Of a DNA stretch of 64,000 nt, positions 8,062 through 17,105 are shown piece after piece. Each line of letters starts with the position of its first letter. Positions within the stretch are counted from its first letter, which is position 1. The position numbers were made by a program, and so were the translations under genes. The stretch is taken from contig NZ_JAHQCR010000016.1 in NCBI RefSeq assembly GCF_019042735.1, positions 13,176 to 77,175 of the forward strand, written 5' to 3'. The notes under the pieces are model-generated. The model was not told where the DNA came from and searched no databases. It saw nothing but the letters and a program-made list of their open reading frames with translations. Source of the stretch: Evansella alkalicola. Lineage in GTDB: Bacteria; Bacillota; Bacilli; Bacillales; Salisediminibacteriaceae.

Positions 8062-8150
8062 TAGGGAAGATTTTACTTTACAATTTTTTTAGTGAGGATT
8101 TATTAGGATAAAGGAATAAAGTTAACCTCTAAAGGGGGAGGATTTTGGGT

Positions 8151-10223
8151 ATGTCCGATTACTTAGTGATCGTGGAATCGCCCGCAAAAGCGAAAACAAT
8201 CGGAAAATATTTGGGTAAAAAATATACTGTAAAAGCATCAATGGGACATGTAATTGATTTACCAAAAAGTCAAATGGGTGTTGATGTGGAAGATGGATAT
8301 AATCCTAAATATATAACAATTCGTGGCAAGGGACCGATTCTCAAAGAATTAAAAGCAGCTGCTAAAAAGGCAAAACGCATTTATCTTGCAGCCGACCCCG
8401 ATCGTGAAGGGGAGGCAATCGCCTGGCATCTAGCTCACAGCTTAAAAATTGATGAAGATTCAAAATGTCGCGTTGTATTTAATGAAATTACGAAACAGGC
8501 AATAAAAGACTCTTTTAAGACACCGCGAAAGATTGATATGAATCTTGTAGATGCTCAACAGGCAAGACGTGTACTTGACCGACTAGTTGGATACAACATT
8601 AGCCCATTGCTTTGGAAAAAGGTGAAAAAGGGTTTAAGTGCAGGAAGAGTACAGTCTGTGGCAGTAAAGATGATTATTGATAGGGAGAAAGAGATTAATG
8701 CTTTTGAGCCAGAAGAATACTGGACGATTGAAGCCAAACTCCATAAGGATAAGGAAGAGTTTGTAGCAAAATTTGTTTCCATTAACGGTGAAAAGAAAGA
8801 TTTAAAGTCTAAAGAAGATGTGGACAAAGTTTTACAAGCATTGTCTGGTGACTCCTTTAAAATTGCGCAAGTAAAGAAGAAGGAACGTAAAAGAAACCCT
8901 GTTGTTCCTTTTACTACATCGTCATTACAACAGGAAGCAGCTAGGAAGTTAAATTTCCGGGCCAAGAAAACGATGATGCTAGCACAACAGTTATATGAAG
9001 GGGTGGATATAGGTAAAGAAGGTACGGTTGGTCTCATTACTTATATGAGAACGGACTCTACTAGAATATCTGACACTGCTAAAGGAGAAACAGCTCAATA
9101 CATTGAATCTAACTATGGTAAAGAGTATTTAAATACAGAGAAAGCAAAGGAAAAAAAGGGTGCAAAAACACAAGATGCACACGAAGCTATCCGCCCAACC
9201 TCTGTTATGTTGGACCCTAAAACAGTGAAGTCTTACCTTAGTCGAGATCAGTTAAGACTATATAAGCTTATATGGGAGAGACTTGTTGCTAGCCAAATGG
9301 CACCTGCTATTCTCGATACAATGTCTGTTGATATTGACAATAATGGTGTTGTTTTTAGGGCAAATGGTTCTAAATTGAAATTCCCAGGATTTATGAAGGT
9401 TTATATTGAAGGTAATGATGATGGGAAAAAAGAAGAGGATAAACTGCTACCTGAAATGAATGAAGGTGAGCTAGTGAAATCTGAAACGATTGAGCCTAAT
9501 CAACACTTTACCCAGCCTCCACCACGTTATACGGAGGCGAGACTTGTAAAAACAATGGAGGAGTTAGGTATAGGAAGGCCTTCTACCTATGCACCGACAT
9601 TAGATACGATTCAGCGTCGTGGGTATGTCGCCCTTGAAGAAAAACGATTTATTCCAACAGAACTGGGTGAAATAGTATTAGAGTTAATTGAGGAATTCTT
9701 TCCAGAGATTCTAAATGTAGATTTCACAGCGAAAATGGAAAATGATCTTGATTCTGTTGAAGATGGGGAAGAGAATTGGATTAAAGTTATAGACCATTTT
9801 TATGGTGACTTCGAAAAACGCTTGAAGAAAGCGGAAGAAGAGATGGAAGAAGTGGAAATTAAAGATGAACCTGCTGGAGAAGACTGTGAGAAATGTGGCC
9901 ATGAAATGGTCTACAAGATGGGACGCTTCGGTAAGTTTATGGCATGTTCTAATTTCCCAGAATGTAGAAATACGAAGGCGATCATAAAAGAAGTCGGTGT
10001 GAAATGTCCTGAATGTAAAGAAGGAAATATCGTAGAACGCAGAAGTAAAAAACGAAGAATTTTTTATGGGTGTGATCGTTATCCAGAGTGTGAGTTTCTA
10101 TCTTGGGATAAACCGATTGCGCGAACTTGTCCGAAATGTGACCATATGCTAGTGGAGAAGAAATCGAAAAAAGGGACAAATGTTCAATGTGTTCACTGTG
10201 ACTATAAAGAAAGTCAAAACTAA
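8151..10223 (+). CDS. topA: DNA topoisomerase I
   Basis: Type IA topoisomerase relaxing negative supercoils. The TOPRIM domain opens the protein (VIVESPAKAKTIGKYLG, with the acidic ADPDREGEA at 81-89); the catalytic tyrosine is Y298 in GLITYMRTDSTRIS; QDAHEAIRPTS and GIGRPSTYAPT are family blocks. The C-terminus has three Cys4 zinc-ribbon modules (CEKCGHE...CSNFPEC, CPECKEG...CDRYPEC, CPKCDHM...CVHC). ATG 8151 with GGGGAGG at 9-nt spacing gives the conserved MSDYLVIVES start and 690 residues, as in B. subtilis. It has its own promoter and terminator. Confidence 0.98.
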   Translation: MSDYLVIVESPAKAKTIGKYLGKKYTVKASMGHVIDLPKSQMGVDVEDGYNPKYITIRGKGPILKELKAAAKKAKRIYLAADPDREGEAIAWHLAHSLKIDEDSKCRVVFNEITKQAIKDSFKTPRKIDMNLVDAQQARRVLDRLVGYNISPLLWKKVKKGLSAGRVQSVAVKMIIDREKEINAFEPEEYWTIEAKLHKDKEEFVAKFVSINGEKKDLKSKEDVDKVLQALSGDSFKIAQVKKKERKRNPVVPFTTSSLQQEAARKLNFRAKKTMMLAQQLYEGVDIGKEGTVGLITYMRTDSTRISDTAKGETAQYIESNYGKEYLNTEKAKEKKGAKTQDAHEAIRPTSVMLDPKTVKSYLSRDQLRLYKLIWERLVASQMAPAILDTMSVDIDNNGVVFRANGSKLKFPGFMKVYIEGNDDGKKEEDKLLPEMNEGELVKSETIEPNQHFTQPPPRYTEARLVKTMEELGIGRPSTYAPTLDTIQRRGYVALEEKRFIPTELGEIVLELIEEFFPEILNVDFTAKMENDLDSVEDGEENWIKVIDHFYGDFEKRLKKAEEEMEEVEIKDEPAGEDCEKCGHEMVYKMGRFGKFMACSNFPECRNTKAIIKEVGVKCPECKEGNIVERRSKKRRIFYGCDRYPECEFLSWDKPIARTCPKCDHMLVEKKSKKGTNVQCVHCDYKESQN

Positions 10224-10281
10224 AAAGTTGAAAGTTTAAATAGAGTCATGTATATTTATTTATTGACTGTATTAATTTACT

Positions 10282-10361
10282 AAAGTGCAATGTCTTCCAA
10301 GACAGTAGTTGCCTGATATTTTACAGTGAGGCATCTATTTGAGTGGGACACTGCACTTTTC
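10282..10361 (+). terminator. Long-arm hairpin terminator after topA
   Basis: AAAGTGCAATGTC (10282-10294) pairs with GACACTGCACTTT (about 10347-10359) with one G.U or mismatch, enclosing a second small stem TGCCT/AGGCA, and ends in a T run. It is long for a simple terminator but well formed. Confidence 0.65.
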
Positions 10362-10475
10362 TATATCATTGGCTCTTTAAACTTTATTGAAGTTTTTAGA
10401 GAAAAATATTCTAACGATTTGAGCTTCTAAAGCAGTACGCTTGGCTGAAGCCTTTCTTGATAGGAGGATTCATTT

Positions 10476-11780
10476 GTGAAACAACATGTAAATGTCATTG
10501 GTGCCGGATTGGCAGGGAGTGAAGCCGCATGGCAGCTAGCGAAAAGGGGCATTCCAGTTCACCTTTATGAGATGAGACCTAAAAAGCAAACACCTGCTCA
10601 TCATACAGATAAATTTGCAGAGCTTGTCTGCAGTAACTCTTTAAGAGCTGATACACTTACAAATGCTGTAGGTGTACTTAAGGAAGAGATGAGAAAGCTA
10701 GATTCAGTAATTATACAATCGGCAGATCATTGTAAAGTTCCTGCAGGAGGTGCCCTTGCAGTGGATCGCCATGAATTCGCAGCCCATGTTACTGAATCCG
10801 TAAAAAATCATGAACTTGTTACTGTATTTAGTGAAGAAGTGACTGGAATACCTGAAGGACCTACTATCATTGCTACAGGTCCCCTAACATCTGAAAGTCT
10901 TTCCAATGAATTGAAGGCATTGACAGGTGAAGAATACTTATACTTTTACGATGCTGCTGCGCCAATAATAGAAACTGACTCCATTGATCGTGAAAAGGTG
11001 TATTTAAAATCCCGTTATGATAAAGGGGAAGCAGCATACTTAAATTGTCCTATGACGGAAGAGGAATTTGATCGCTTTTACAATGCATTAATAGAGGCGG
11101 AAACTGTACCTGTAAAAGAATTTGAAAAAGAGATGTTCTTTGAAGGGTGTATGCCGATCGAGGTGATGGCAAAGCGGGGACGTAAAACAATGCTGTTTGG
11201 ACCATTAAAACCAGTTGGGCTGGAAGATCCAAAAACAGATAAGCGTCCATTTGCAGTGGTTCAATTGCGTCAGGACAATAGTTCTGGTACGCTATATAAT
11301 ATTGTTGGTTTTCAGACACATATGAAGTGGGGTCCACAAAAAGAGGTTATTCAATTAATTCCTGGGCTTGAAAATGCTGAAATCGTTAGGTACGGTGTGA
11401 TGCATAGAAACACTTTCATAAACTCTCCTAACCTGCTGAATGCAACTTATCAATATAAGCATCGTGACGATTTATTCTTTGCCGGTCAAATGACTGGAGT
11501 TGAAGGATACGTGGAATCTGCCGCTGCTGGATTAGTTGCAGGAATTAATGCAGCAAGATTTGTTAGTGGACAAGATACAGTTACATTCCCAGAGGAAACA
11601 GTTATTGGGGCAATGGCTCATTATATTACTACTGCAAATCCTGATAACTTTCAACCGATCAATGCTAACTTCGGCTTATTACCTCCTTTTGAAAAAAGGA
11701 TTAGGAACAAGAAAGAAAGAAACGAACAGCATGCTGAACGTGCATTGGGAACAATTCAGAATTTTGTGAAAAAATTGTAA
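10476..11780 (+). CDS. trmFO: tRNA:m5U54 methyltransferase TrmFO (FAD/folate-dependent)
   Basis: Makes 5-methyluridine at tRNA position 54 using methylenetetrahydrofolate and FADH2. The N-terminal FAD motif is VIGAGLAGSEAAWQLA (G9, G11, G14); ELVCSNSLRAD and CPMTEEEFDRFYNALIEAE are TrmFO-specific blocks, and GQMTGVEGYVESAAAGL closes the FAD domain. The length (434) separates it from the larger MnmG. The GTG start at 10476 has TAGGAGG 9 nt upstream. It stands between the topA terminator and a hairpin before xerC, so it may be largely monocistronic. Confidence 0.97.
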   Translation: MKQHVNVIGAGLAGSEAAWQLAKRGIPVHLYEMRPKKQTPAHHTDKFAELVCSNSLRADTLTNAVGVLKEEMRKLDSVIIQSADHCKVPAGGALAVDRHEFAAHVTESVKNHELVTVFSEEVTGIPEGPTIIATGPLTSESLSNELKALTGEEYLYFYDAAAPIIETDSIDREKVYLKSRYDKGEAAYLNCPMTEEEFDRFYNALIEAETVPVKEFEKEMFFEGCMPIEVMAKRGRKTMLFGPLKPVGLEDPKTDKRPFAVVQLRQDNSSGTLYNIVGFQTHMKWGPQKEVIQLIPGLENAEIVRYGVMHRNTFINSPNLLNATYQYKHRDDLFFAGQMTGVEGYVESAAAGLVAGINAARFVSGQDTVTFPEETVIGAMAHYITTANPDNFQPINANFGLLPPFEKRIRNKKERNEQHAERALGTIQNFVKKL

Positions 11781-11794
11781 ACTTTATTGAAAGG

Positions 11795-11827
11795 GCTACT
11801 AAATTGTGTTACTATTTAGTAGCTTTT
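11795..11827 (+). terminator. Terminator-like hairpin between trmFO and xerC
   Basis: GCTACTAAAT (11795-11804) pairs with ATTTAGTAGC (11814-11823), followed by TTTT. It could end trmFO transcription or attenuate entry into xerC-hslVU-codY. Confidence 0.7.
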
Positions 11828-11853
11828 AAAAATGAATAAAGGTTTGGGTATAA

Positions 11854-12741
11854 ATGAACCAGGAGTGGGTTAAACAGTTTATACAATATCTGCAAATTGA
11901 AAAAGGTGTATCAGTCCACACAATTAAAAATTATCAAAGAGATATTAATGACTTTTACTATTTTTTTGAAAGCCGTACAACTAATGTTGAGCATACATAC
12001 ACAGAAGTACGAGAGTATTTGAATGATCTCATTTATCGCGCCTATTCAAGAAAGTCAATTGCGAGAAGAGTGTCAGCTTTACGGTCTTTCTATAAATATT
12101 TATTGAAAGAAGGAGCGGTTTCTCAAAACCCCTTTAACATGATTGCGGTTTCAAACAGTAGAAAGGGCTCGCCCCCTGTTTTTGCCGAAAAGGAAATCAA
12201 TTCTCTATTTGATTCAATTGATACTACAGAAGCATTAGGGAAAAGGAACTTGGCTCTAATCGAACTGTTATACGCAACGGGCATTCGTGTTAGTGAATGT
12301 GTAGATCTGAACATAAGTGACTATGATAAGGATATTGGTACAATACATGTTAATGGAAAAGGTAGAAGAGAAAGGTATGTACCAGTTGGCAGTTTAGCAA
12401 TGGAAGCATTAGAGAATTATTTAACTAATGGAAGACCAAAGATTTTACAAAGAATATCAAGTGAAAAAGCATTATTTCTTAACTATCGTGGTGGGAGAAT
12501 TACTGACAGGGGTGTTAGAGTGGTATTGAGTAAGTTGATGGAAAATACCTCTAATATCATGAAAATTAGTCCAGATGTCATAAGACATACCTTTGCTACA
12601 CATATGTTAAATGAAGGGGCTGATTTCCGAACAGTTCAAGAACTTTTAGGGCACAGCACCTCTTCTTCTACACAAAGATATGCGCATGGTACAAAGGATC
12701 GTTTGACTGAAGTTTATAGATCATCACATCCGAGAGCTTGA
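11854..12741 (+). CDS. xerC: Tyrosine recombinase XerC (CodV)
   Basis: Resolves chromosome dimers at dif together with XerD. An N-terminal SAM-like core-binding domain (about 1-90, with SVHTIKNYQRDINDF and ARRVSALRSFYKYL) precedes the catalytic domain: R145 in ATGIRVSE, the beta-hairpin lysine in NGKGRRERYVP, R244 in the second box, LLGHS for the third, and the nucleophile Y276 in STQRYAH. One oddity is seen: the usual HxxR box reads D241-V-I-R244, so the first histidine is an Asp. The ribosome site is weak (AAAGG), and a hairpin precedes the gene. xerC-hslV-hslU-codY is the conserved Bacillus cod operon order. Confidence 0.95.
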   Translation: MNQEWVKQFIQYLQIEKGVSVHTIKNYQRDINDFYYFFESRTTNVEHTYTEVREYLNDLIYRAYSRKSIARRVSALRSFYKYLLKEGAVSQNPFNMIAVSNSRKGSPPVFAEKEINSLFDSIDTTEALGKRNLALIELLYATGIRVSECVDLNISDYDKDIGTIHVNGKGRRERYVPVGSLAMEALENYLTNGRPKILQRISSEKALFLNYRGGRITDRGVRVVLSKLMENTSNIMKISPDVIRHTFATHMLNEGADFRTVQELLGHSTSSSTQRYAHGTKDRLTEVYRSSHPRA

Positions 12742-12755
12742 TAAAGGAGGATACT

Positions 12756-13295
12756 ATGGAGCAGATTCGCGGTACGACTATATTCGCTGTAAAACATAAA
12801 GGGAATTGCGCAATGGCAGGGGATGGCCAAGTAACCTTTGGTAATGCAGTTGTGATGAAACACACTGCAAAGAAGGTACGTAAGTTATATCGTGGGAAAG
12901 TAATTGCTGGTTTTGCCGGATCAGTTGCTGATGCATTTACATTATACGAAAAGTTCGAGCAGAAGCTGGAAGAGTTCGGGGGTAATCTACAAAGGGCTGC
13001 CGTTGAACTTGCAAAAGACTGGCGTAGTGACAGAGTATTAAGAAAACTTGAGGCTATGCTTATTGTAATGGATCAATCTAATTTATATCTCATAGCCGGT
13101 ACTGGAGAAGTAATAGAACCTGATGATGGGATTTTAGCGATAGGTTCAGGTGGCAACTATGCTCTTGCCGCTGGTAGAGCTTTAAAGAAATATGGTAGTG
13201 ATCTTTCCGCGAAAGATATTGCATATGAAGCGTTAAAGACTGCTGCTGATATATGTGTTTATACGAATGACCAAATTATCGTTGAAGAATTGTAA
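12756..13295 (+). CDS. hslV: ATP-dependent protease subunit HslV (ClpQ/CodW)
   Basis: Peptidase subunit of the HslVU two-component protease. TTIFAVKHKG near the N-terminus, GDGQVTFG, RKLYRGKVIAGFAGSVADAFTL and IGSGGNYALAAGRAL are family blocks. ATG 12756 is chosen because AAAGGAGG sits 5 nt upstream; the frame also opens at TTG 12738 overlapping xerC, but with no ribosome site. The mature N-terminus would be preceded by MEQIRG: B. subtilis CodW has a Ser at position 2 reported as the nucleophile, whereas here residue 2 is Glu and the first candidate is Thr7. hslU follows after 44 nt. Confidence 0.96.
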   Translation: MEQIRGTTIFAVKHKGNCAMAGDGQVTFGNAVVMKHTAKKVRKLYRGKVIAGFAGSVADAFTLYEKFEQKLEEFGGNLQRAAVELAKDWRSDRVLRKLEAMLIVMDQSNLYLIAGTGEVIEPDDGILAIGSGGNYALAAGRALKKYGSDLSAKDIAYEALKTAADICVYTNDQIIVEEL

Positions 13296-13339
13296 AGAGA
13301 AATGGTGCCTTAGTTAGCAAGTATAAGGGAGGAATTTAG

Positions 13340-14740
13340 ATGAGTGAAAAATTAACTCCACGACAAATAGTTGAAAAGCTAGATCAATATATTGTTGGTC
13401 AAGATAAAGCGAAAAAGTCAGTGGCAGTAGCCCTTCGGAATCGATATCGTAGAAACCAATTAGAAGAAACGATGAGAGAAGAAATCACTCCGAAAAATAT
13501 TCTTATGATCGGTCCCACTGGTGTTGGTAAGACTGAACTAGCACGACGCCTTGCTAAATTAGTAGGTGCGCCCTTTGTGAAAGTGGAAGCTACTAAGTTT
13601 ACTGAGGTTGGTTATGTAGGTCGCGATGTGGAATCGATGGTTAGGGATTTAGTGGAGACATCTATCCGTCTTGTAAAAGAAGAAAAAATGCAAAAAGTAA
13701 AAAAACAGGCAGAAGAAAATGCAAATCAAAGACTTGTTGAATTGTTGGTGCCTGCTAAGAAAAAGGAAACGTCCTATCGTAACCCATTGGAGATGTTATT
13801 CCAAGGTTCCCAAGGAGAACAGCCTGACCAGGAGGACACTGTAGAAGAAGAGTCAGTCCGTGATCGTAGAAAACGTATTAGCCATCAATTGGCGATGGGT
13901 GAATTAGAAGATACCTTGGTTACTATTGAGGTAGATGAACAACAACAAGGGAACTTTTTTGATATGTTTCAAGGTGCAGGAATGGACCAAATGGGAATGA
14001 ACATGCAAGATATGCTTGGAAGCATGGTACCAAAACGTAAAAAACGAAGGAAGATGGCCGTAAAGGAAGCGCGTAAAGTCCTAACTGATGATGAGGCACA
14101 AAAATTGATCGATATGGATGAAGTCACACAAGATGCAGTTTCAAAAGCTGAACAATTGGGAATCATTTTTATTGACGAGATTGATAAGGTTGCCGGAAAA
14201 AGTCAGCAACAGTCTGCCGATGTTTCGAGGGAAGGTGTCCAACGAGATATTCTACCAATTGTCGAAGGATCAACGGTAATGACAAAGTACGGACCAGTGA
14301 AGACGGATCATGTACTATTTGTTGCAGCAGGGGCTTTTCACTTTTCAAAACCTTCTGATTTAATTCCAGAATTGCAGGGGAGATTTCCAATTCGTGTTGA
14401 GCTATCTAGCTTAACAGTGGATGATTTTATACGAATATTGGTTGACCCAAATAATGCATTAACGAAACAATATCAAGCATTATTAGAAACAGAAGGAATA
14501 AAATTGAAATTTTCTGACGATGCTATTCATAAAATAGCTAAAATCGCTACGGAAGTAAATGATGAAACTGAAAATATCGGTGCGCGCAGACTCCATACGA
14601 TTTTAGAAAAGCTATTAGAAGATCTTTCATTCGAAGCATCAGAAATAACAATGGAAGAAATAGTAATCACAGATGAGTATGTTGAGGATAAGCTACAAAA
14701 TGTAGTTAAGAATCGCGATTTAAGTCAGTACATTTTATAA
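13340..14740 (+). CDS. hslU: HslU ATPase (ClpY/CodX)
   Basis: AAA+ unfoldase that feeds substrates to HslV. The Walker A motif GPTGVGKT spans residues 58-65 and Walker B IIFIDEIDK begins at residue 275; GARRLHTILEKLLEDLSFEA is the sensor-2 block and the protein ends in a hydrophobic tail SQYIL, typical of the C-terminus that docks into HslV. The intermediate I domain (about 110-245) contains a Met- and Gln-rich stretch (GAGMDQMGMNMQDMLGSM). Length 466 is normal. GGAGG precedes ATG 13340, and codY begins 17 nt after the stop. Confidence 0.97.
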   Translation: MSEKLTPRQIVEKLDQYIVGQDKAKKSVAVALRNRYRRNQLEETMREEITPKNILMIGPTGVGKTELARRLAKLVGAPFVKVEATKFTEVGYVGRDVESMVRDLVETSIRLVKEEKMQKVKKQAEENANQRLVELLVPAKKKETSYRNPLEMLFQGSQGEQPDQEDTVEEESVRDRRKRISHQLAMGELEDTLVTIEVDEQQQGNFFDMFQGAGMDQMGMNMQDMLGSMVPKRKKRRKMAVKEARKVLTDDEAQKLIDMDEVTQDAVSKAEQLGIIFIDEIDKVAGKSQQQSADVSREGVQRDILPIVEGSTVMTKYGPVKTDHVLFVAAGAFHFSKPSDLIPELQGRFPIRVELSSLTVDDFIRILVDPNNALTKQYQALLETEGIKLKFSDDAIHKIAKIATEVNDETENIGARRLHTILEKLLEDLSFEASEITMEEIVITDEYVEDKLQNVVKNRDLSQYIL

Positions 14741-14757
14741 CTATTGGAGGAGAAGAA

Positions 14758-15534
14758 ATGGATTTATTATCAAAAACAAGAAAAATTAATGAATTGCTTC
14801 AAACGAGTGCTGGTCAATCAGTAAACTTTAAGGATATGGCAGAAACCCTTCGAGATGTAATCGAAGCGAATGTATTTATTGTTAGTCGTCGTGGGAAATT
14901 ATTGGGTTATTCAATAAAACAGGAAATTGAAAACCCTCGAATGAAGCAAATGCTAGAAGAAAGACAGTTCCCAGAGGAATATACACAAGGTCTTTTTAAA
15001 CTTGATGAAACATCGTCTAATTTAGATATTAACAGTGAGTTCACTGCCTTTCCTGTAGAAAATAAAGATTTATTTGCAAAAGGACTAACAACTGTTGTAC
15101 CTATCACTGGTGGTGGTCAGAGATTAGGAACATTAATTTTAGCTCGTCTTGAACGTTCATTTGATAATGATGACCTATTGTTAGCTGAATATGGTTCTAC
15201 TGTAGTTGGAATGGAAATTTTACATGAAAAGACAGAAGAGATTGAGCAAGAAGCACGCAGCAAAGCGGTAGTGCAAATGGCTATTAGTTCACTTTCTTAT
15301 AGTGAATTAGAGGCAGTAGAGCATATATTTGAGGAATTAGACGGGAATGAAGGGCTTCTAGTAGCTAGTAAGATTGCTGACAGAGTAGGAATCACTCGTT
15401 CTGTAATCGTTAACGCACTTAGAAAATTAGAAAGTGCAGGAGTAATTGAGTCACGTTCGTTAGGAATGAAAGGTACTTATATAAAAGTACTGAATAATAA
15501 ATTCTTAGTAGAATTAGACAAAATGAAAAATTAA
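14758..15534 (+). CDS. codY: GTP- and isoleucine-sensing pleiotropic repressor CodY
   Basis: Global regulator of nutrient-limitation genes; DNA binding is enhanced by branched-chain amino acids and GTP. The N-terminal GAF domain (about 1-150) starts MDLLSKTRKINELLQ; the winged helix-turn-helix lies at about residues 204-226 (ASKIADRVGITRSVIVNALRKLESAGVIESRS). At 258 residues it has family length. GGAGG precedes ATG 14758. It is the last gene of the xerC operon, followed by a strong terminator and then the fla/che operon, which CodY represses in B. subtilis; no clear CodY box was recognised in the intergenic region here. Confidence 0.98.
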   Translation: MDLLSKTRKINELLQTSAGQSVNFKDMAETLRDVIEANVFIVSRRGKLLGYSIKQEIENPRMKQMLEERQFPEEYTQGLFKLDETSSNLDINSEFTAFPVENKDLFAKGLTTVVPITGGGQRLGTLILARLERSFDNDDLLLAEYGSTVVGMEILHEKTEEIEQEARSKAVVQMAISSLSYSELEAVEHIFEELDGNEGLLVASKIADRVGITRSVIVNALRKLESAGVIESRSLGMKGTYIKVLNNKFLVELDKMKN

Positions 15535-15623
15535 TTAATTTCATCAAATAATTAGTATAATAACCAACATAGATTGGTGATTATTAATTACCAAAGCTCT
15601 ATACGATATTTACTAAACATATC

Positions 15624-15666
15624 AAGAAAGTATCATGTACTCATGTACCTGGTACTTTCTTTTTTT
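15624..15666 (+). terminator. Intrinsic terminator after codY
   Basis: AGAAAGTATC with GGTACTTTCT (outer arms) and GTAC inner pairing, followed by eight T. A small hairpin TTGGT/ACCAA at 15573-15594 lies just before it. Confidence 0.85.
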
Positions 15667-15737
15667 ATGTATACGTGACTATCCTCATAAACGGGACTAG
15701 GTCTTTTATATTGAACTCATTTAATTTCAAAGACTGT

Positions 15738-15766
15738 TAGACAAGTCTTGCATATTGATATAAAAT
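15738..15766 (+). promoter_or_regulatory. Candidate sigma-A promoter of the fla/che operon
   Basis: TAGACA (15738-15743), 17-nt spacer, TAAAAT (15761-15766), 140 nt ahead of flgB and after the codY terminator. B. subtilis also has a sigma-D promoter here; no convincing TAAA-N15-GCCGATAT match was found. The rest of 15667-15905 is AT-rich with no further recognised site. Confidence 0.55.
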
Positions 15767-15905
15767 ACAATTTGTAGTTAATAACTCGATTTTTGTAGAA
15801 AGTCATAGAATTTACTAGAATAATAGGTTTTTATTGGCGTATTATGGTACATATACAAATATTATCCAAGTATTGAAAGCTTGGAGTGAGGGAGTGGGAG
15901 TTCAA

Positions 15906-16310
15906 ATGAACTTAATTAATAATTCTACGAATGCTTTATTACAAACAGCTATGTCATCAGCAATGACCCGACAAAAGACAATTGCTAACAATATTGCAAA
16001 CGCAGATACTCCAAACTACAAAGCCAAAAAAACAGTTTTTGCCCATGAATTGGAACGTGCTAGTGATGCACATAGATTGCAATCATTTCGTACTGATTCA
16101 CGGCATTTTGAATTTGGTGGGAGTGACAATATCCCTAGTGCTCGAGTCGTAGAGAGATCTAATACACAAATGAACCATAACGGAAATAATGTGGATATTG
16201 ATATAGAGATGGCCGATTTGGCCCAGAATCAAATATATTACAATACATTGATTGATCGAATGAATGGAAGATTCAATAGTATTCGTACAGTATTAGGACA
16301 AGGGAGGTAA
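15906..16310 (+). CDS. flgB: Flagellar basal-body rod protein FlgB
   Basis: Proximal rod subunit. TRQKTIANNIANADTPNYKAKKTVF is the FlgB/C/E/G N-terminal rod signature, and the C-terminal helix ADLAQNQIYYNTLIDRMNGRFNSIRTVL completes the coiled-coil. ATG 15906 is preceded by GGGAG and yields 134 residues starting MNLINNST; an in-frame TTG at 15834 would add a non-conserved leader. It is the first gene of the fla/che operon; flgC starts 6 nt after its stop. Confidence 0.96.
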   Translation: MNLINNSTNALLQTAMSSAMTRQKTIANNIANADTPNYKAKKTVFAHELERASDAHRLQSFRTDSRHFEFGGSDNIPSARVVERSNTQMNHNGNNVDIDIEMADLAQNQIYYNTLIDRMNGRFNSIRTVLGQGR

Positions 16311-16316
16311 TGGTTG

Positions 16317-16769
16317 ATGTCAATATTTAATGGTATGAATATAACAGCTTCTGCATTGACAGCCCAACGACTTAGAATGGATGTCATTTCCTCCAATATG
16401 GCAAATGCAGAAACGACACGAGGTAGAATGGTAGAGGGCGAGTGGCAACCTTACCGAAGGAAGATGGTAGTGATGGAACCAAATGGATCTGCATTTTCTT
16501 CCCATTTACAACGGGCTATGGGTAATAACTCCACCAGTGGTTCGGGAGTAAAAATAAGTCAAATCGCTGAAGATCAAACACCATTTAAATTAGTTTTTCA
16601 ACCTGACCATCCTGATGCAAATGAAGATGGTTATGTTTCCATGCCTAATGTGGACCCTTTAAAGGAAATGGTTGATTTGATGAGCACTACAAGATCATAC
16701 GAAGCGAATGTGACAACATTTGATGCCCATAAAAACATGTTGTTAAAGGCATTAGAAATCGGTAGATAA
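16317..16769 (+). CDS. flgC: Flagellar basal-body rod protein FlgC
   Basis: Rod protein exported by the flagellar type III apparatus. N-terminal rod motif: NGMNITASALTAQRLRMDVISSNMANAETTRG; C-terminal: VDLMSTTRSYEANVTTFDAHKNMLLKALEIGR. At 150 residues it has family length. ATG 16317 has GGGAGG 9 nt upstream and is preferred to the overlapping TTG 16314. Confidence 0.97.
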   Translation: MSIFNGMNITASALTAQRLRMDVISSNMANAETTRGRMVEGEWQPYRRKMVVMEPNGSAFSSHLQRAMGNNSTSGSGVKISQIAEDQTPFKLVFQPDHPDANEDGYVSMPNVDPLKEMVDLMSTTRSYEANVTTFDAHKNMLLKALEIGR

Positions 16770-16793
16770 TTTTAAGGTGGAGGGTCATAATTA

Positions 16794-17105
16794 ATGGAAA
16801 TTAACAAATTACAAAATATGCAGCAATTACAATCAATCATGAAGCCGCAAAATCTTGGAAACAAGTTAACTCCACATGAAGCGCAGACTTCTTTTAAAAA
16901 CTGGTTAAATGAAGCGATTACAAATGTAAATCAATCACAAGTAAATTCTCAGAAAATGACTGAAAAAGTTGTTAGGGGAGAAAATGTTGACCTGCACGAT
17001 GTAATGATTACTGCACAGCAAGCGAGTATTACACTCCAAACCACTGTTGAAATTAGAAATAAAGTCATTGAAGCTTATCAAGAAGTCATGAGAATGCAAG
17101 TTTAA
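16794..17105 (+). CDS. fliE: Flagellar hook-basal body complex protein FliE
   Basis: Adaptor joining the MS-ring to the rod. The signature is FKNWLNEAITNVNQSQVNSQKMTEKVVRGENVDLHDVMITAQQASITLQTTVEIRNKVIEAYQEVMRMQV (quoted in blocks; residues about 35-103), with the conserved EAYQEVMRMQV C-terminus. At 103 residues its length is normal. GGTGGAGGG precedes ATG 16794. About 100 AT-rich nt without a terminator separate it from fliF. Confidence 0.96.
   Translation: MEINKLQNMQQLQSIMKPQNLGNKLTPHEAQTSFKNWLNEAITNVNQSQVNSQKMTEKVVRGENVDLHDVMITAQQASITLQTTVEIRNKVIEAYQEVMRMQV

Noticed and set aside
8555..9037. Minus-strand open frame of 160 codons
   Set aside because: It is antisense to topA, which is intact and conserved; composition is that of a shadow frame.
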